Shown: piece by piece, positions 1 through 12,051 of the stretch | Layout of the letters: each line of letters opens with the position of its first letter | Numbering within the stretch: position 1 is the first letter of the stretch | Assembly: GCA_026119935.1 (NCBI GenBank) | Contig: JALRMH010000049.1 | Span: 62,001-126,000 of the forward strand | From: Endothia cerciana | Lineage: Eukaryota > Ascomycota > Sordariomycetes > Diaporthales > Cryphonectriaceae | DNA: 64,000 nucleotides | Direction: 5' to 3' | Made by a program: the position numbers and the translations under genes | Notes under the pieces: generated by a model | What the model saw: only the letters and a program-made list of their open reading frames with translations | Databases searched by the model: none | What the model was told of the DNA's origin: nothing

Positions 1-2
1 GT

Positions 3-1326
3 CATAGCTTCCATGGTCTACTGAAGTCGGTAAGCGAGTCTTCTTCAAATATCGTCAGGGACAAATTTAAGCTAACGAAAGTCTCTTGGAAAGATCAACG
101 TAGCAGATGGACTATTTGCTGTCAAGAAATTAAAGAACCAGATTAAGGAAGATTTCCGCAAGGAAGTCACTGCCCTCGAGAGGTTCAACGGGATGATTCA
201 CAAGCACCTGGTCACCCTTCTGGCGACGTTCACCCAAAATCACTACTATCACATGATATTCCCTTGGGCAACTTGCGACCTTGATCGTTACTGGGAGGAA
301 GTCGAGCCAAACCCTGATCTGGACGACCTTGACCTAATTCGTTGGCTCTCAAAACAATGTCTCGGGATCATGGAAGCTGTCAGCGTGATCCACAACCCAA
401 CCCATCTCACGACCGATAAGAAATTTGGCAGACATGGAGACATCAAGGCTGAGAATATCCTTTGGTACAGGTCTGGGTCTCGATGTTCAAAAGAGAAACG
501 TGATAGGGGAATCTTCGTAATTTCAGACCTTGGTCTCACAGCCATCAACAGCGACAAGAGCAAATCCATGGTACCTAATACCAGGTTGAAGATGACGCCT
601 TCATATCGACCGCCAGAGTGCGACATTCAAGGAGGTACTATATCCCGAGCTTTTGACATATGGACACTTGGATGTCTGTATCTGGAGCTTCTTTGCTGGT
701 TGCTCAGAGGCTTCAAGGGAAAACAGGACTTTGACACGGAGCGTACGACTACGTTCATTTTCGGATCTCAAACAGACATTTTCTTTGATGTTCAGCGCAA
801 AAGCTACAATAACAGGGAAGCACACGTCTTTATGGTGAAGGAGGCGGTCTCAAGGGTCAGTATCCCGACCCATCTTCTCGAAAATAAGAACAGCTTGATG
901 TGCTGAACAATTCTGAATGGCGTATGCTCTGAGATCGTGACTAATAATGATATTTAGAAAATAAGCGAGCTTCATGACGACCCAAATTGTACACCTTGGA
1001 TGCATGACCTCCTCACTATCATCGAGCAGGACATGCTCGTGGTTCTCGCCAAAGACCGTCGGCGGAAGCCATCAGACTCGTTGTGTGCTGATTTACGGAG
1101 AATGGATAACCAATGTCAACACAGCCAGAGTTATTGTTTAGGAAAGGATCCCTGGACCCAGTTGAGGGTTTGGAGAGCCCCGACAGGAACACTGGCCGAG
1201 CTCAATCAGGCAGCGAAGAACCATGTCAACGAAGCGAAACCAAAGTTGAAGGTACATGAAGGAGACGAGAGAACTCTTCACAGGTCTTTACAACCGCACG
1301 AACTGGAGGCTTTAAAATGTGAGTAA
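3..1326 (+). CDS. Fungal protein kinase domain protein (5' end missing)
   Basis: This is a eukaryotic protein kinase fold whose N-terminal end lies outside the window. Visible exons are 3-29, 94-855 and 958-1326, joined by introns 30-93 and 856-957; every junction keeps frame, giving about 385 residues. In the second exon the N-lobe lysine sits in FAVKKL and the helix-C glutamate in KEVTALE. The catalytic loop reads HGDIKAENIL, so Arg of the usual HRD is Gly but the catalytic Asp and Asn are kept. The metal-binding motif is SDLG rather than DFG, and the APE position reads RPPE. HGD kinases of this kind form a large family in filamentous fungi, often near or fused to heterokaryon-incompatibility-type domains (family knowledge). 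A GTGAGT site at 1319 could extend the gene, but every acceptor I tried gave a prompt stop. Substrate and role are unknown. Confidence 0.8.
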
Positions 1327-2067
1327 GGAGACCCTAATTTGAGCTCAGATCCCGTTCTCACATAACAGAAAATTGTAGAACCCTGCGGTAGAAACCGCGG
1401 ATCTACTCGTCGAGGATAGTACTGAGTCTCTACATTCTTTTTCCTTTGGGAATGATGGCATGTCCATGAATTGATTTCATCGGAGTCTCACACATTAATA
1501 AGTGTTCAAGCAACAACACCAGTATCTCGTGCTTCAATGTGGACGAGGCATTCCGTACATGAAACCAGAGTAGGACTTTCAGTCCGGGGTGGGGGCGAAT
1601 GTATGCAGCTCAAATCCGCCACCTAGCAGAGAGGGACTATTTTCTTGGAATCATTTGACGTGGGCCAACTGATTGTTTCTAAGAAACGCAATGAATAATC
1701 TTGTTCTTTATATCTGAGCTATTGACCTACGTGAATAAGGTGTAATGAGCGTCCATGCCTTTAAGACTGGCGAGTCACGGCTTCTGCTCACCGATCCAGG
1801 TGAAGTGAGATGCATGAAGTCTTCAGCTGAAGGATTTGATTCCCTGAAACGAGAGCCAACAGGCAAGAATCTTATGCTGCGCCTTACGCTTTTGAGGTTG
1901 GATGTGGAGCCAACGCGGAATCGACAGACAACCAACAGACAACCAACGTAGAGGCTCGCTCAAGGGGGATCACAAAAGGTGCCGAGCAGGAACTTTAAGG
2001 AATCAAAATCTTGAAAAATTGGGTTCAAATCGAGCTCTGATACTGAAAGAATCCCACAGTCCAAATC
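1327..2067. other. Intergenic, nothing recognised
   Basis: This spacer separates the kinase gene from the decayed membrane-protein gene. Open frames here are under 80 codons, overlap on both strands and show no motif I recognise. No tRNA or repeat was seen. Confidence 0.5.
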
Positions 2068-4137
2068 ATGGCCACCGCCAATGCCACAGACTCCTTGGGA
2101 GTCAGAACAGGGCTGTGGACTAACTGGTCTCGTGGTCCAGTATTTGGTTGGACTCTGACGCTCGCTCAGTCTGATGCTAACCTTCTCATTGCTTTGATCT
2201 CGTTTTGTGTGACCCTCGTTAGAGCGCGTCTTTAGGGCGTTGTCTGCTTCACTCTTCATTTTTCGCAATCGAGCAACTCCCCTTGCGATGCTATACACCA
2301 CCAAAGACAGGTCCTTCTGAGGAACAGTCCCGATGCAATGAATGGCATTGCCGACTTCACACGACTTTTGTTCGCCTGGCGCGGTATCGGAAGACATGTC
2401 TGGAGGCGGTCTCTCCCGCTGCTTATCCTCTCGATCTGCTGGCTTGGCAGCTGGACAGTAGCATCTGTCTTTTCCTCACAAGTCTCCACAGCCATGGGAA
2501 ACGAGGTGCTTTAACCGGTGCGAACTGCGGTTTTGTGTATGTTGGAAAGTATACTTTCATCCGCCAGTCATGTCCCAGCAGAATTCTTCCGAAGAATCAA
2601 GCGCATTTTTCCTCATGGACCCTGTCCACTTGGACTGACACGATCTGCAGGAATTCTAGTGCCGAAGCTAGCTTGTACGATAGCGCCCTGCTGTTCGGCT
2701 GGTATTACCCATACTTGCAATCATCGACAAACTACGCCGAGCAGTATTATGGTCCCAATAGCTCTGATTTGGTCGATTGTGACACATTTGTCCACCAAAG
2801 TATCCCTTACAACGTTACAACAACCGCCGAGTGCCCCTTCGACAAGAATATCTGTTTCGATGACAATAGCACCATCATACTCGATACTGGTCTGATTGAC
2901 AGCCGGGAAGACTTTGGGCTCAATACACCGGATGACCAGCGATTTCAACTCAGAATGAGAGTGGAGTGCGCCCCAATTCGCACAGAAGGGTATACTACCA
3001 ACTTCAATCTATCCGATGATCGGTCTTACACCCAGTATTGGTACGGGTCAAGTGGTGGAAACTTTACCTATGAATGGTCGAACGATAAGCAATGGGAGTA
3101 CAGACAACTAGCGGCACAGAGTTTGAACAGTTATGTGGCACAAACTGATGATGATTACAATATTGAGTACGGCCATTCGCCGCACCTTTCTTTGAAAAGT
3201 CGAGTCAAATATCATGCTGACCTTGACTCCAAGTGCGCTTGGCGCCTTCTCGGAAAATGGAGCTCTGAATGCTTCAGAAACACTAGACTCTGAGTTTGAT
3301 CCGATCCCATAACTCAACATAACTGATGCGGACCTCGTCCTCTTTTTCATCTCGGCAAATCAGATCATCTATCTAGAGAAAGTCTCGGATCCATTGTTCA
3401 GAGCAACCACGCCGCTTTCAGCAGACGAACCTTTGTACTTTTCGGACCAGCCTGCAGCACTCCTCGCGTGCACCTGGCAGCAGCAAATATGCGTTCCTAC
3501 TGGAAACTCTGGAAACGGTCCCGCCTGTACACCACTCCTTGGGTACTACGAGGTATTTTCAGCCGCCAAGGACTTGATTCAGAATCATCCAGAAGATGAC
3601 AGAATTCGTTTCAGCTGGATGTTTAACGCCTTCTTCCTGGATGGGATGTCTATTTACCAAATCGTGAAGTCTCTGGGGTCCTCAGCGTTGGCGGCAAAAC
3701 AGGGCCTAATAGGTGGTTTCCAAGGCGAGTTACCCGACAATCAATGGCAGATCGAGGTCCAACATTGGTTTGAAGTAAATCTAGCGTCATGGCAGGACTT
3801 GTTTGTAAGCCTTGCTAAGGGTCCAGATGATAGCTCGCTGCCGGGCGAGTTCATACTAACGCCCAGCAATACCGAGGAGAAGGTCCTTTGTCGAAATCAG
3901 GTAAGACTATCCATCCCTCCATAGTATCCTCTTACGCCTTCGTAATCGGTCATTGTAGTCCTCGTCACAAATTTTCACTAGCTAACTACTGAGAGAAATG
4001 CATAGAAAATCAGCAGCGCAGCCTACACTTCTTTCAGCATGTTTGCTCTACTTTTAATCTTCATCTTTGGAGTCATTTCCATCGTGCAATCACCAGCGTA
4101 TATTTTTCTCTCAAATTTTTTTTCGCTCGTCTCATGA
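2068..4137 (+). pseudogene. Decayed fungal three-membrane-segment protein
   Basis: Read through its breaks, this matches a large uncharacterised fungal membrane-protein family. There is an N-terminal hydrophobic segment, then a second one (LPLLILSICWLGSWTVASV), a long Cys- and N-glycosylation-rich outer domain with motifs such as YYPYLQ, AECPFDKNIC and DADLVLFFISANQI, and a last membrane segment (FALLLIFIFGVISIV) after an intron at 3901-4005. The start is the ATG in MATANATDSLGVRTG, with the family-typical RGPVFGWTLTL just after it. Four lesions are visible: TAG at 2233-2235 where the family usually has Trp, a one-base loss near 2511 giving TAA at 2512, a frame change between about 3190 and 3250, and TAA at 3310-3312 where Gln is usual. 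Both stops fit a C-to-T change at CpA, the RIP preference. The tail after the last membrane segment is cut short. Function was never assigned in this family. Confidence 0.8.
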
Positions 4138-7100
4138 GCTAGCTCTGCTTCTCCTGCACCGTCCAGTCGCTCATGATAGTTGATATTAATATGACTATAT
4201 TTGAACTTTAGACAGATCAAGTACTAGCAGTACCTTACTTCATTTCATAAAGACGTTTGGGGCTGTCTTCGGCCGAAGAGTATTCATGTAGTGAAAGCAA
4301 ATAGGGTAAATCGTTAATTGTTCCCGAACCTTTGTCCCTGCAAGTGAACGTTGACTTATATGTCAGATGTTCTCAAGAGAGCGCATACTCCCAGGGCTAA
4401 TTTCTTTTATATTCAAGATCCATGACTTCGCCTCTTGTGAGGAAAAATGGTCTCTATGAGTATAGAAAGAATGGGATTGGGTTTTCTTATCTGGAAAGCC
4501 CAAGGCTGTGGGCTTGAAACGGGCAGCTTGAATAGGTCATTAAGCCCTGGGTTAGGGTTCAGGAGCATTTTCCCCGACACCGATACCGCTCAGCCACGAA
4601 AGCCACAATCATAGTCTATTTTTGAGGATTGATTTCGAAAATCCGTGGGTAGACCCTCTCTCTGTTGTTCCACCTGGCAGCATAGAGATACTTTCCTATA
4701 TTCCTACCCAAGTACTGTGGTAAAGTCGTCGCAAGATCCCTGGTGGTGCGAGCCCGGGATGTGGGGCCAGCCTACCGGGCTGCCACGTGGCGATTAGCAT
4801 CCCCTGTCGAGAGGGAGATCACGTGGCTGGCAGGCCTGATGACAACCCTCGGAACTTGTTGGCACTCACCTTCTATGGTAGATAACTATGTAGGCATGCA
4901 GCTAGGAATCTTTTCGCCTAGTTCTTGATGAGCGCATATTGCGGCTGGTCTGTGTAACACAGGCTTGGCGTTCATGACTGTTGGCTCGTACAGGTATGTC
5001 CTGCAAGCCCTTGCATGTTGCCTGAAACTCGCTGCCCATGTGCAGAGCTGACAGTGCAGAAGCGGCCGTGGCTCTCATCGAATGGGGTAGGTGGGACTGC
5101 AGGCTCGTGTCTGTAGAGTCATGACACCGCGTATATGCGAGTCATTCAGCGGACGGGGTTGCGATCATCCTACTCACCCTTTGCTCTTGGTCGACCAGAT
5201 CTACCGTCTACGAGTCGCCTAGAGTTTGCATATTGCCTATGGCTGAGATGTTGTGTTTCCCTAAGCACCAAAGAACGGGCCGACTGCGAAGGCGCAAAGC
5301 AGTCCGGCCACAAGCTAATGTATTTACATGTGCATTCCTGGGTCTTGAGGCGCAGTAAACTACCCCCATCCTGAGGCTGGCGACGAGACCAAACGGGAAG
5401 CCTTTCCCACGAGCTGTGCCGTGCGTCTCAACAGGATGCGCCGCCAGTCTGTCCCGCATATATTCAGCGGAACCAAGGGATCGTTGAGCTTCCTATAATC
5501 AGACTTCCTGGATCCTCGAACTGAGTTGCCAGGTCCCCAAGCGAGTGAGTCACCTTGTGTCGCTTGCAACCGGAGCGACAAGTGAAACCTTTTCCTATCG
5601 CGGGAAAGGCTGTGCGTCCTCGACCGCGCATACGCCATGTTCGGCTGCCTGGATTCGATATTTGTCACTATTATTTAGCCCGTCAAGTGTAGAAAGCCCG
5701 CGGATCATCCTCCCATTGGCCATGCAAGAGGTGCTGCATATCAGACTGCGATACAACGTCTGACGTCTCGTGCTGTAGGACGTTATGTATAACAAGTCAC
5801 TAAGGTGCATGATCTCGCTAAGTACTAAATGATGCATGATCGTCCCGTCCACGTGGCTAGCGAGCGATCTTCCAGGTTAGAGGTGAAAACTTCTATAAGC
5901 ACTAGCGGAACTAGCATGTGCGAATCGTGAGACAAAAATGAAGAAGGTTGGGAAATGTAACTCTGCAATTTCGACGAGCAAAGCCTGAAGGAGCATTTTT
6001 GTATCTTTACATCCGATGAACGTTCCGAAACTGTATTTTTCTGACGACGCCTCGTTCTGCCATGGACAGTTGAAGATGAACGACCCCCTACCGTGTCACT
6101 GTAGGTACGCACTCTTGCATGCTACATCCCTCAGGAACTCGCATCTTGATGAAGTAAATGATACATACGATACAATTCAGAGATCTACAATTATGAAGTG
6201 TGCGCAGCCACACCACTACGCCTCGTTTGTGGGGAGCGGGTTCACACTGCATGTCTCAACCCTCGACGAGGGTGGTATGTAGTAGTGTGCGGACGACGGG
6301 GTATCATTTGACAGGAGGAGGCGCTTGGCCAGGGGACAACCGCCGAGCTGGCCCATTGGGCGCTCGATTATTGACCCCTAAGGGACCGAATGGTCTGCAA
6401 CAAGAGGGAAAAGTAGAAAGCAAGACCAGTGATGGAATCACTTTCTGCGCTCTTTAGCACCATCTTAGCTAATTATTTGAATTTCCACGCAAGACTGAAA
6501 GAATGACTACCTCTTGTTGTTGTTGTACATGAGCCTTAGCCTAGATGAGGCGTGGCAGGCACCTTGACTATTCCTTCACAGTTGAGTCCGCTACCAGGAG
6601 CCTCCGTTGAAGACGAAGTCGGCGTGGTTGATGCCACTACTTGTTGGTCTACAGACCACTGACCCACTCCAGCAAGATCCTGTGACATGCTCTTTTGCCA
6701 GTTCTCCCATGTCCCTGTTTTATTGACGCCCTCTGTCGAGAGCTTCGTGGTGTGGTCTTTGGTATCAAGGCTTTGATCAAGGACGCGTATCATCCTTTTC
6801 AGCTTGCTGCGTATGCGTTGTCGCTTCGTCTTGGTGTCTGAAATCCCGTCTAGCATGGGAAAGACGATGTTGTAGTCTGGTAAAGGCGTCGAAAGAAACA
6901 TTTGCATCCGGCGTTGGCGGAGGAGGCGGCTTAGTGAGCGCGTTCGTCGGCTCCCAGATGTTGATAGGATACTATCACCTCTTAATGTCAACCTGTCACG
7001 TTCCAACTGGGTGTTTGTCTATGCACGGCGACTTACAAAGCCATCTTCTGTCTTGCTGAAATGGCGGATCGAAACAGACCGAGGACTAATACAAGCCGAG

Positions 7101-10100
7101 ACGCGTGCAATCTAGGTTGAAGACTGAGGGGTGTCAATGTCGGGTAAAGTAGTGATAGAGTTGATATTAGCTCGTTCGAGCACCAATTCCACGAGCTATG
7201 GATGGCAAAAGTAGAAGGAGGTCAGGAGACCAATCAATATTTATGAAGTCTGGTGTCGAGAATGGAGTAGGTGTAAGAGCGAGCATGAGAGCCTCTGTCT
7301 TCAAGATCTGTAGAAGACATTAAATATTCTTGTACTCCAACAAATGGACCGCAGGCTGAATGCCTGCAAAGAAGATGCCGGCGCAAGATGTTTCTTTACA
7401 TACCAGACATTGGCGATCATTTACACAAGCATGATTAGCCGAATAATCTGACCATGTGTGAAAGTACCAGTACAATCATTTAGAAAGTTGCATTTTTACC
7501 TACACGTGCTTTCAAGGTTGCCTTGCCGATCCTCCGAAACAGACCAATGCAGTATGCGATGCCAAGCTCAGGGGCCGCCCTCGTTTTAGGTTCAGTCTTT
7601 CTCCGAGGATCTTATGCACCCAGCACAGACATGTTTGGTTGCCCTGCTCCTATGGAGAGCCGCAGCCAGCTGACTGTTGATTTGGGATCTCTTAAACTTT
7701 ATTGTCGCTGCTATGCCCCAGACCGAGTGACACCTTGCTGGTCCCTCTTTCCTCTATACTTGATCAGAAAATATGCTTGTAATGCTGGTAAATGCTATGT
7801 GAATTCTGATTTTAAAGGTAGAGTGAGTGCCAGTGTCTCAAAACCTGAGAGAGGAAAAACATCCTCATCCACTTGCACCAGAGAAGAGCTCAGGTTATTT
7901 TATACCATGCTTGTGTCAACACGAAGTAGCGACAAAATGACGGAACCTTGGTAGCAATATAGTACAATGAGCATTAGTACCTCTGTATACACCTGATTTA
8001 GCCAAGATCAATCTTGCATTTCCTTTTGCATCTCATTCTTGTGCCCTCAATCAGTATGTCATGGCGCTACAAGGGCTGGTGTTGTGACACAGCTGCCCAA
8101 TATGCTGATTGTGGTCAATCCTGAGCTTGCTTTCTCCGACTTGTCGCTGTTGTGACACCTTATAAATGACAACAGGAAGACGGGAAAGACATTGACACAT
8201 TCAGATTTAGTCTCCATGAAAGCCTCGGTTTCCTGGTCTCGCTGTGGCGTTTAATATGTAGGCACTCAGCTGATCATCTACGCTGATGAAGATGGCTTGA
8301 TAGAAATGTAGCGTATTCCTACCTGACCGCTTGAAGCCCGATTACATACTGGCTGATATTGTGCCATGATAATCATTGTTTGTCTCGATCATAGTCTTTT
8401 TGGCTTTTGTCCTTTGATCTTCGTTTCCATGTTTTCTTTCTTCTTTCTGTTTCCTGCCCTGCCTCTGTACTATCCCCTCCTATTTTAGATGTGGACTCAT
8501 TATTAGATGAACAGAATCAGGCTGATCTGTTGTGAGGGAAATATTGAAGCTGGCCACCTCGGATGAATTCTGAAGAGGGATCAGCTCCTGTAAAATAAAG
8601 CCAGACCGTCCCAACTAAAGTCTCACTCATCTCAACTACCAGATTGAGCTTCCCTTTCAACTAAGTATGTTTAGAGAATTAACGACGTAGTACCAAATGC
8701 ACACAGGTGCCAAATATTTATTCGTATTTATTCCACGTTTGGCACCGAACGCAGCTTCCAAAGTACATAGTGTCAGCCATCCAAGAATGTTTTCCCTTTC
8801 CTTTTCCCGCCCTCCATTTTCCCCCTCCCTAGATTCCGAACTCTGTGCCGTATTCTCCATGTTCGTCAATTGCGGTGATTTGTGCCTCTAGGCCACTCTG
8901 GCGTCCAGCGTGGCGGCTCAGAGTTCTGTTCTGGCGAGGCCCTCTAGCGATGCAGATTGGATCTTGGTCGAAACCTGATATTTGCCTGCTCCAGAGTACG
9001 ACGAAACATCGTAACTGCGAGTATGGAGCGGTTTGTCCATATGGACATCAGAAATGTTGATAGCCGTCCTGAGTATATTGCGGCGCGTCTCGCTGTAGGG
9101 TCCTAGCTCCTTCTCAAGAAGCTCCGATCGTAGTTCATGACGCTCCCCTGTAAGCCGAGCATAATCAAAACAGTCTGTGTAGCATTCCCTTCCACCCCAG
9201 GCACTCTGTCTTCCAATGCTGGCTGTCCTGGCGTGTTTGATGGTTGCGATCACAAAGTTTTATCATACGCTGGACAACCTTCAGGAGTGGCAGATTTGGG
9301 AGCTCTTTGCTCTCAGGGTATCCAATATTGAGGGAAGAAGGACCTAGGAAATCATGAAGCTTATAGCCCGGTATGATTGAAAGTAGTTGTCTCCTCATAT
9401 TAGAATATCTGGAATAGTATATTGGCAATCCTATTAAGCCCCTTTGCATATGGACTACTATGAGACAAGTCGGCGGTCTGTCCCGGTTTCCGGGCCGCGA
9501 GTAGCTCAGTCGTAAATGTAAACACTTGAACAAGCCCCTTCAGTGGAAGATGTTGGAGACAACATCTTCGAACAGGACATCAGGGCAGTAGAAATGTTAT
9601 TTGAAGGTTCCCTGACATGCCTTATCTTTCCGAAGAGTGTAGAAGATATCGTCCCGAGTATGCGAGGCAAAAATGGCATGAGGCTCTTCTTTGGGACAAG
9701 TTGTCTCATCGTTACTTAATGCCTAATATCTACTCTGTGGCCGTAAGATGAGCACGAGGAGATATCACAATGTCCATCAAGATGTGTCTAAACGACTCAT
9801 TGGCTTCTGGACCAAGGTTGTTCATTTTGGCTGCCAATTGAAAGTTGAAGCACAATCTCTTGCATTCGCCCTCTCTCGATCGTTCGAGCCGGATACGGTC
9901 AAGACGAATAGTAATTTAACGTTTAATCGTATGTCTGGTGACAGGGGCATGTCTTTTGGGGTGGAGGATATCCGAGCTATGGTATCTTTAGGCATTCCTC
10001 GATGTTTCTGATTGTGTCGGAGATGTTCTGACTTGGGTAACGACAGGACCCGGGTTCGTTAATTTTTGAAGCTGACGTTCTATACCGAGTCCCTCACTAC

Positions 10101-12051
10101 AAACAGAACGGAAGGACGATATGGGCACCTCCTCAGTATTGTGCTTAAAGTCTTCAGGTTGAGATAGCGGAGGTGAAATAACGGCCTTGTTAGCCCCGTG
10201 GATCCATTTGTCAGGGAAAGGAAGAGATGTCTGCCTTCCTCATCCCTGATCATACTCTCACCAACGGCTCAGCACAACTTTATCCTCTGTCTCCGCGACG
10301 TCGACCAAGAAGAATATACAATCCCCCGATATAATAAAGTTTAAGCGAATCAGGAGCCCGAACCACTCACTCTTCCTTGACCTGTCTCTTCAACAACTCA
10401 GGACAAAGTAGCCACTCCAACACATAATACCCTGTCTGATCTCTTCTACTTACGATATTATCGTATGAGAACAGAGGAAGCCTGGAGTTCTTAAGCAAAT
10501 CAAAGCTCCATCCGAACTCTTACGCTACAGGTGCCTTTCAGCAGCCTTTGGCATTTATGGCTTAGACAGAATACGAAAGCCATCACTTTGACCTGTTATA
10601 CGTTAGCTTCACCTCAGGGCCCCGGCCTTACCCTCGCAATTTTCGTTATCAAGTGGTCTGGCCTTACGACTAGAAATTATTTCCTACTCAGCGAAGCCTC
10701 CTGCTTTCCAGGCAGTAGGCAGCCCGTGCTTAGCGGTAGCTCGGCGCAGATTTCGAGATGCAGCCCCTGCCTCGCAACGCAGAACGTCTTTTGCGACTTC
10801 TTCTGGGTTCGTAATGATCAACGACCAACAGGTCCTCCAGGTTCTCAACAAGTGGAGTCGGTAGCCGATGGAGCTCGTTGTATGGATCGGCACACCCGCC
10901 GATGTTGCATCGCCTTACGGTGATGTTGAGACTGACGTGATCTGCAGCTAGGGGATCTGGGGAACAGGGGGAAAAATTACGTCTGCTCGCCCCTCTGTCA
11001 GGTTCTCCTATGGTCTAGATATGGGACGCTCGGTTTGATCGGAGATTAAGAAGTGCTATCGAGGACGGTAGACTAGAGCCGCATTAGTGGATCCCAGCCT
11101 GGCAGCCAGCTGTGTCGGGTCGGGAGCGAGGGCGGGTCGGACTCTGCCCTGCCATGCCACGTCGGATTTGCCATGTAGATCCCAAATGCCGCCAATGGCA
11201 AGGACTGCGGGTTTTGGCCCTATTGTCACAGTACGTATGAGTGACGAACCTGTATATGCTTGACCGCCACGAGCATCAGAATGAGAACTCTATTGATTGC
11301 GCCGAAAAGAAGGGCTGACGGAAGAGAACTTTACCGATACTAGTTAGGGCAGATGTTGCCCTGGAGCATGCGCGGATCACATCCTGGTGCTTGCAGACTC
11401 CACTACCGCGTGTCTACAATATACATGGTTCCTGTGTATGAGGCTTCCCAATCGAGAGTATCTAGAGGCACTCACAGCGCAATGCCGATCACAGAGCGCC
11501 GAGATTTGCATGTAGATCCATCGGAGTTTCCATCTCATTGTCGGCAAACGGGACCCCGGGGACAGCGGGACCAAACAAAGCACGTCACAAGCCTCGAAAC
11601 AAAGAATATCAAGTTTCAACTAGCTTTGCCGCCTTTCATTTCAGGGAGTGGAAGAATGCTTTGTTCAGTCACCCATGTTAGTCTGGCGTCGCTCTGCCCT
11701 ATGCTTGCGTGTGCTCAGCTCAGCCCCCATCTAGATCATTCAAGCTACAGATAAAGAACAAGGGAAAACAGGCCAGGGTTTAAGGTTTGGACCTGAGGGA
11801 CGCGTGTACTCCATGTGCGGCTGAAGAACACAGCACGAGATTACATCTGTACTTTGGTTATTTGGGAAAAGAATCAGGGCACTCGTCTCACCTCTGAATG
11901 AGGTAGAGAGAATAATCAATAACAAATGCACAAAAACACAAAACAAAGCGTGCCCTGCGCAACCCCCCCACTTTGGTGTTTGATTTGGGTGAAGAAGATT
12001 AGGCATAAAAATCCAGTTAATACAGAGTGAAGATGGAGGACTCAAGTTAAA
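4138..12051. other. 7.9-kb gene-poor stretch
   Basis: I find no gene here that I can defend. Open frames are short (at most about 156 codons), lie on both strands and show no known motif. The longest are on the minus strand at 6536-7006 (listed separately) and on the plus strand at 7523-7954 and 10531-10923. Minus-strand fragments between about 8918 and 9709 read as broken protein-like pieces in alternating frames and could be an old pseudogene, but I could not name a family. An 11-mer (tgttgtgacac) occurs twice near 8092 and 8150. No terminal repeats or tRNA were found. Confidence 0.45.
6536..7006 (-). CDS. Possible hypothetical protein fragment
   Basis: This is an uninterrupted 156-codon frame on the minus strand inside an otherwise gene-poor stretch. 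The product is basic in its first half (repeated Arg/Lys around SRLLRQRR and KRQRIRSKLKRMIR) and Ser/Thr-rich toward the end. No signal peptide, membrane segment or catalytic motif can be seen. A possible short upstream exon (ATG followed by GTAAGT near 7040) would need an intron shorter than fungal norms. I do not recognise a family. It may be a gene fragment or chance. Confidence 0.2.
   Translation of the reverse strand: MERDRLTLRGDSILSTSGSRRTRSLSRLLRQRRMQMFLSTPLPDYNIVFPMLDGISDTKTKRQRIRSKLKRMIRVLDQSLDTKDHTTKLSTEGVNKTGTWENWQKSMSQDLAGVGQWSVDQQVVASTTPTSSSTEAPGSGLNCEGIVKVPATPHLG

Noticed and set aside
4040..4220. Minus-strand frame over the end of the first pseudogene
   Set aside because: Short, without motif, and it overlaps the last membrane segment of the plus-strand pseudogene.
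9490..9535. tRNA-like D-arm string (agtagctcagtcg)
   Set aside because: No B-box (GGTTCGANTCC) at the right distance and no acceptor stem pairing.
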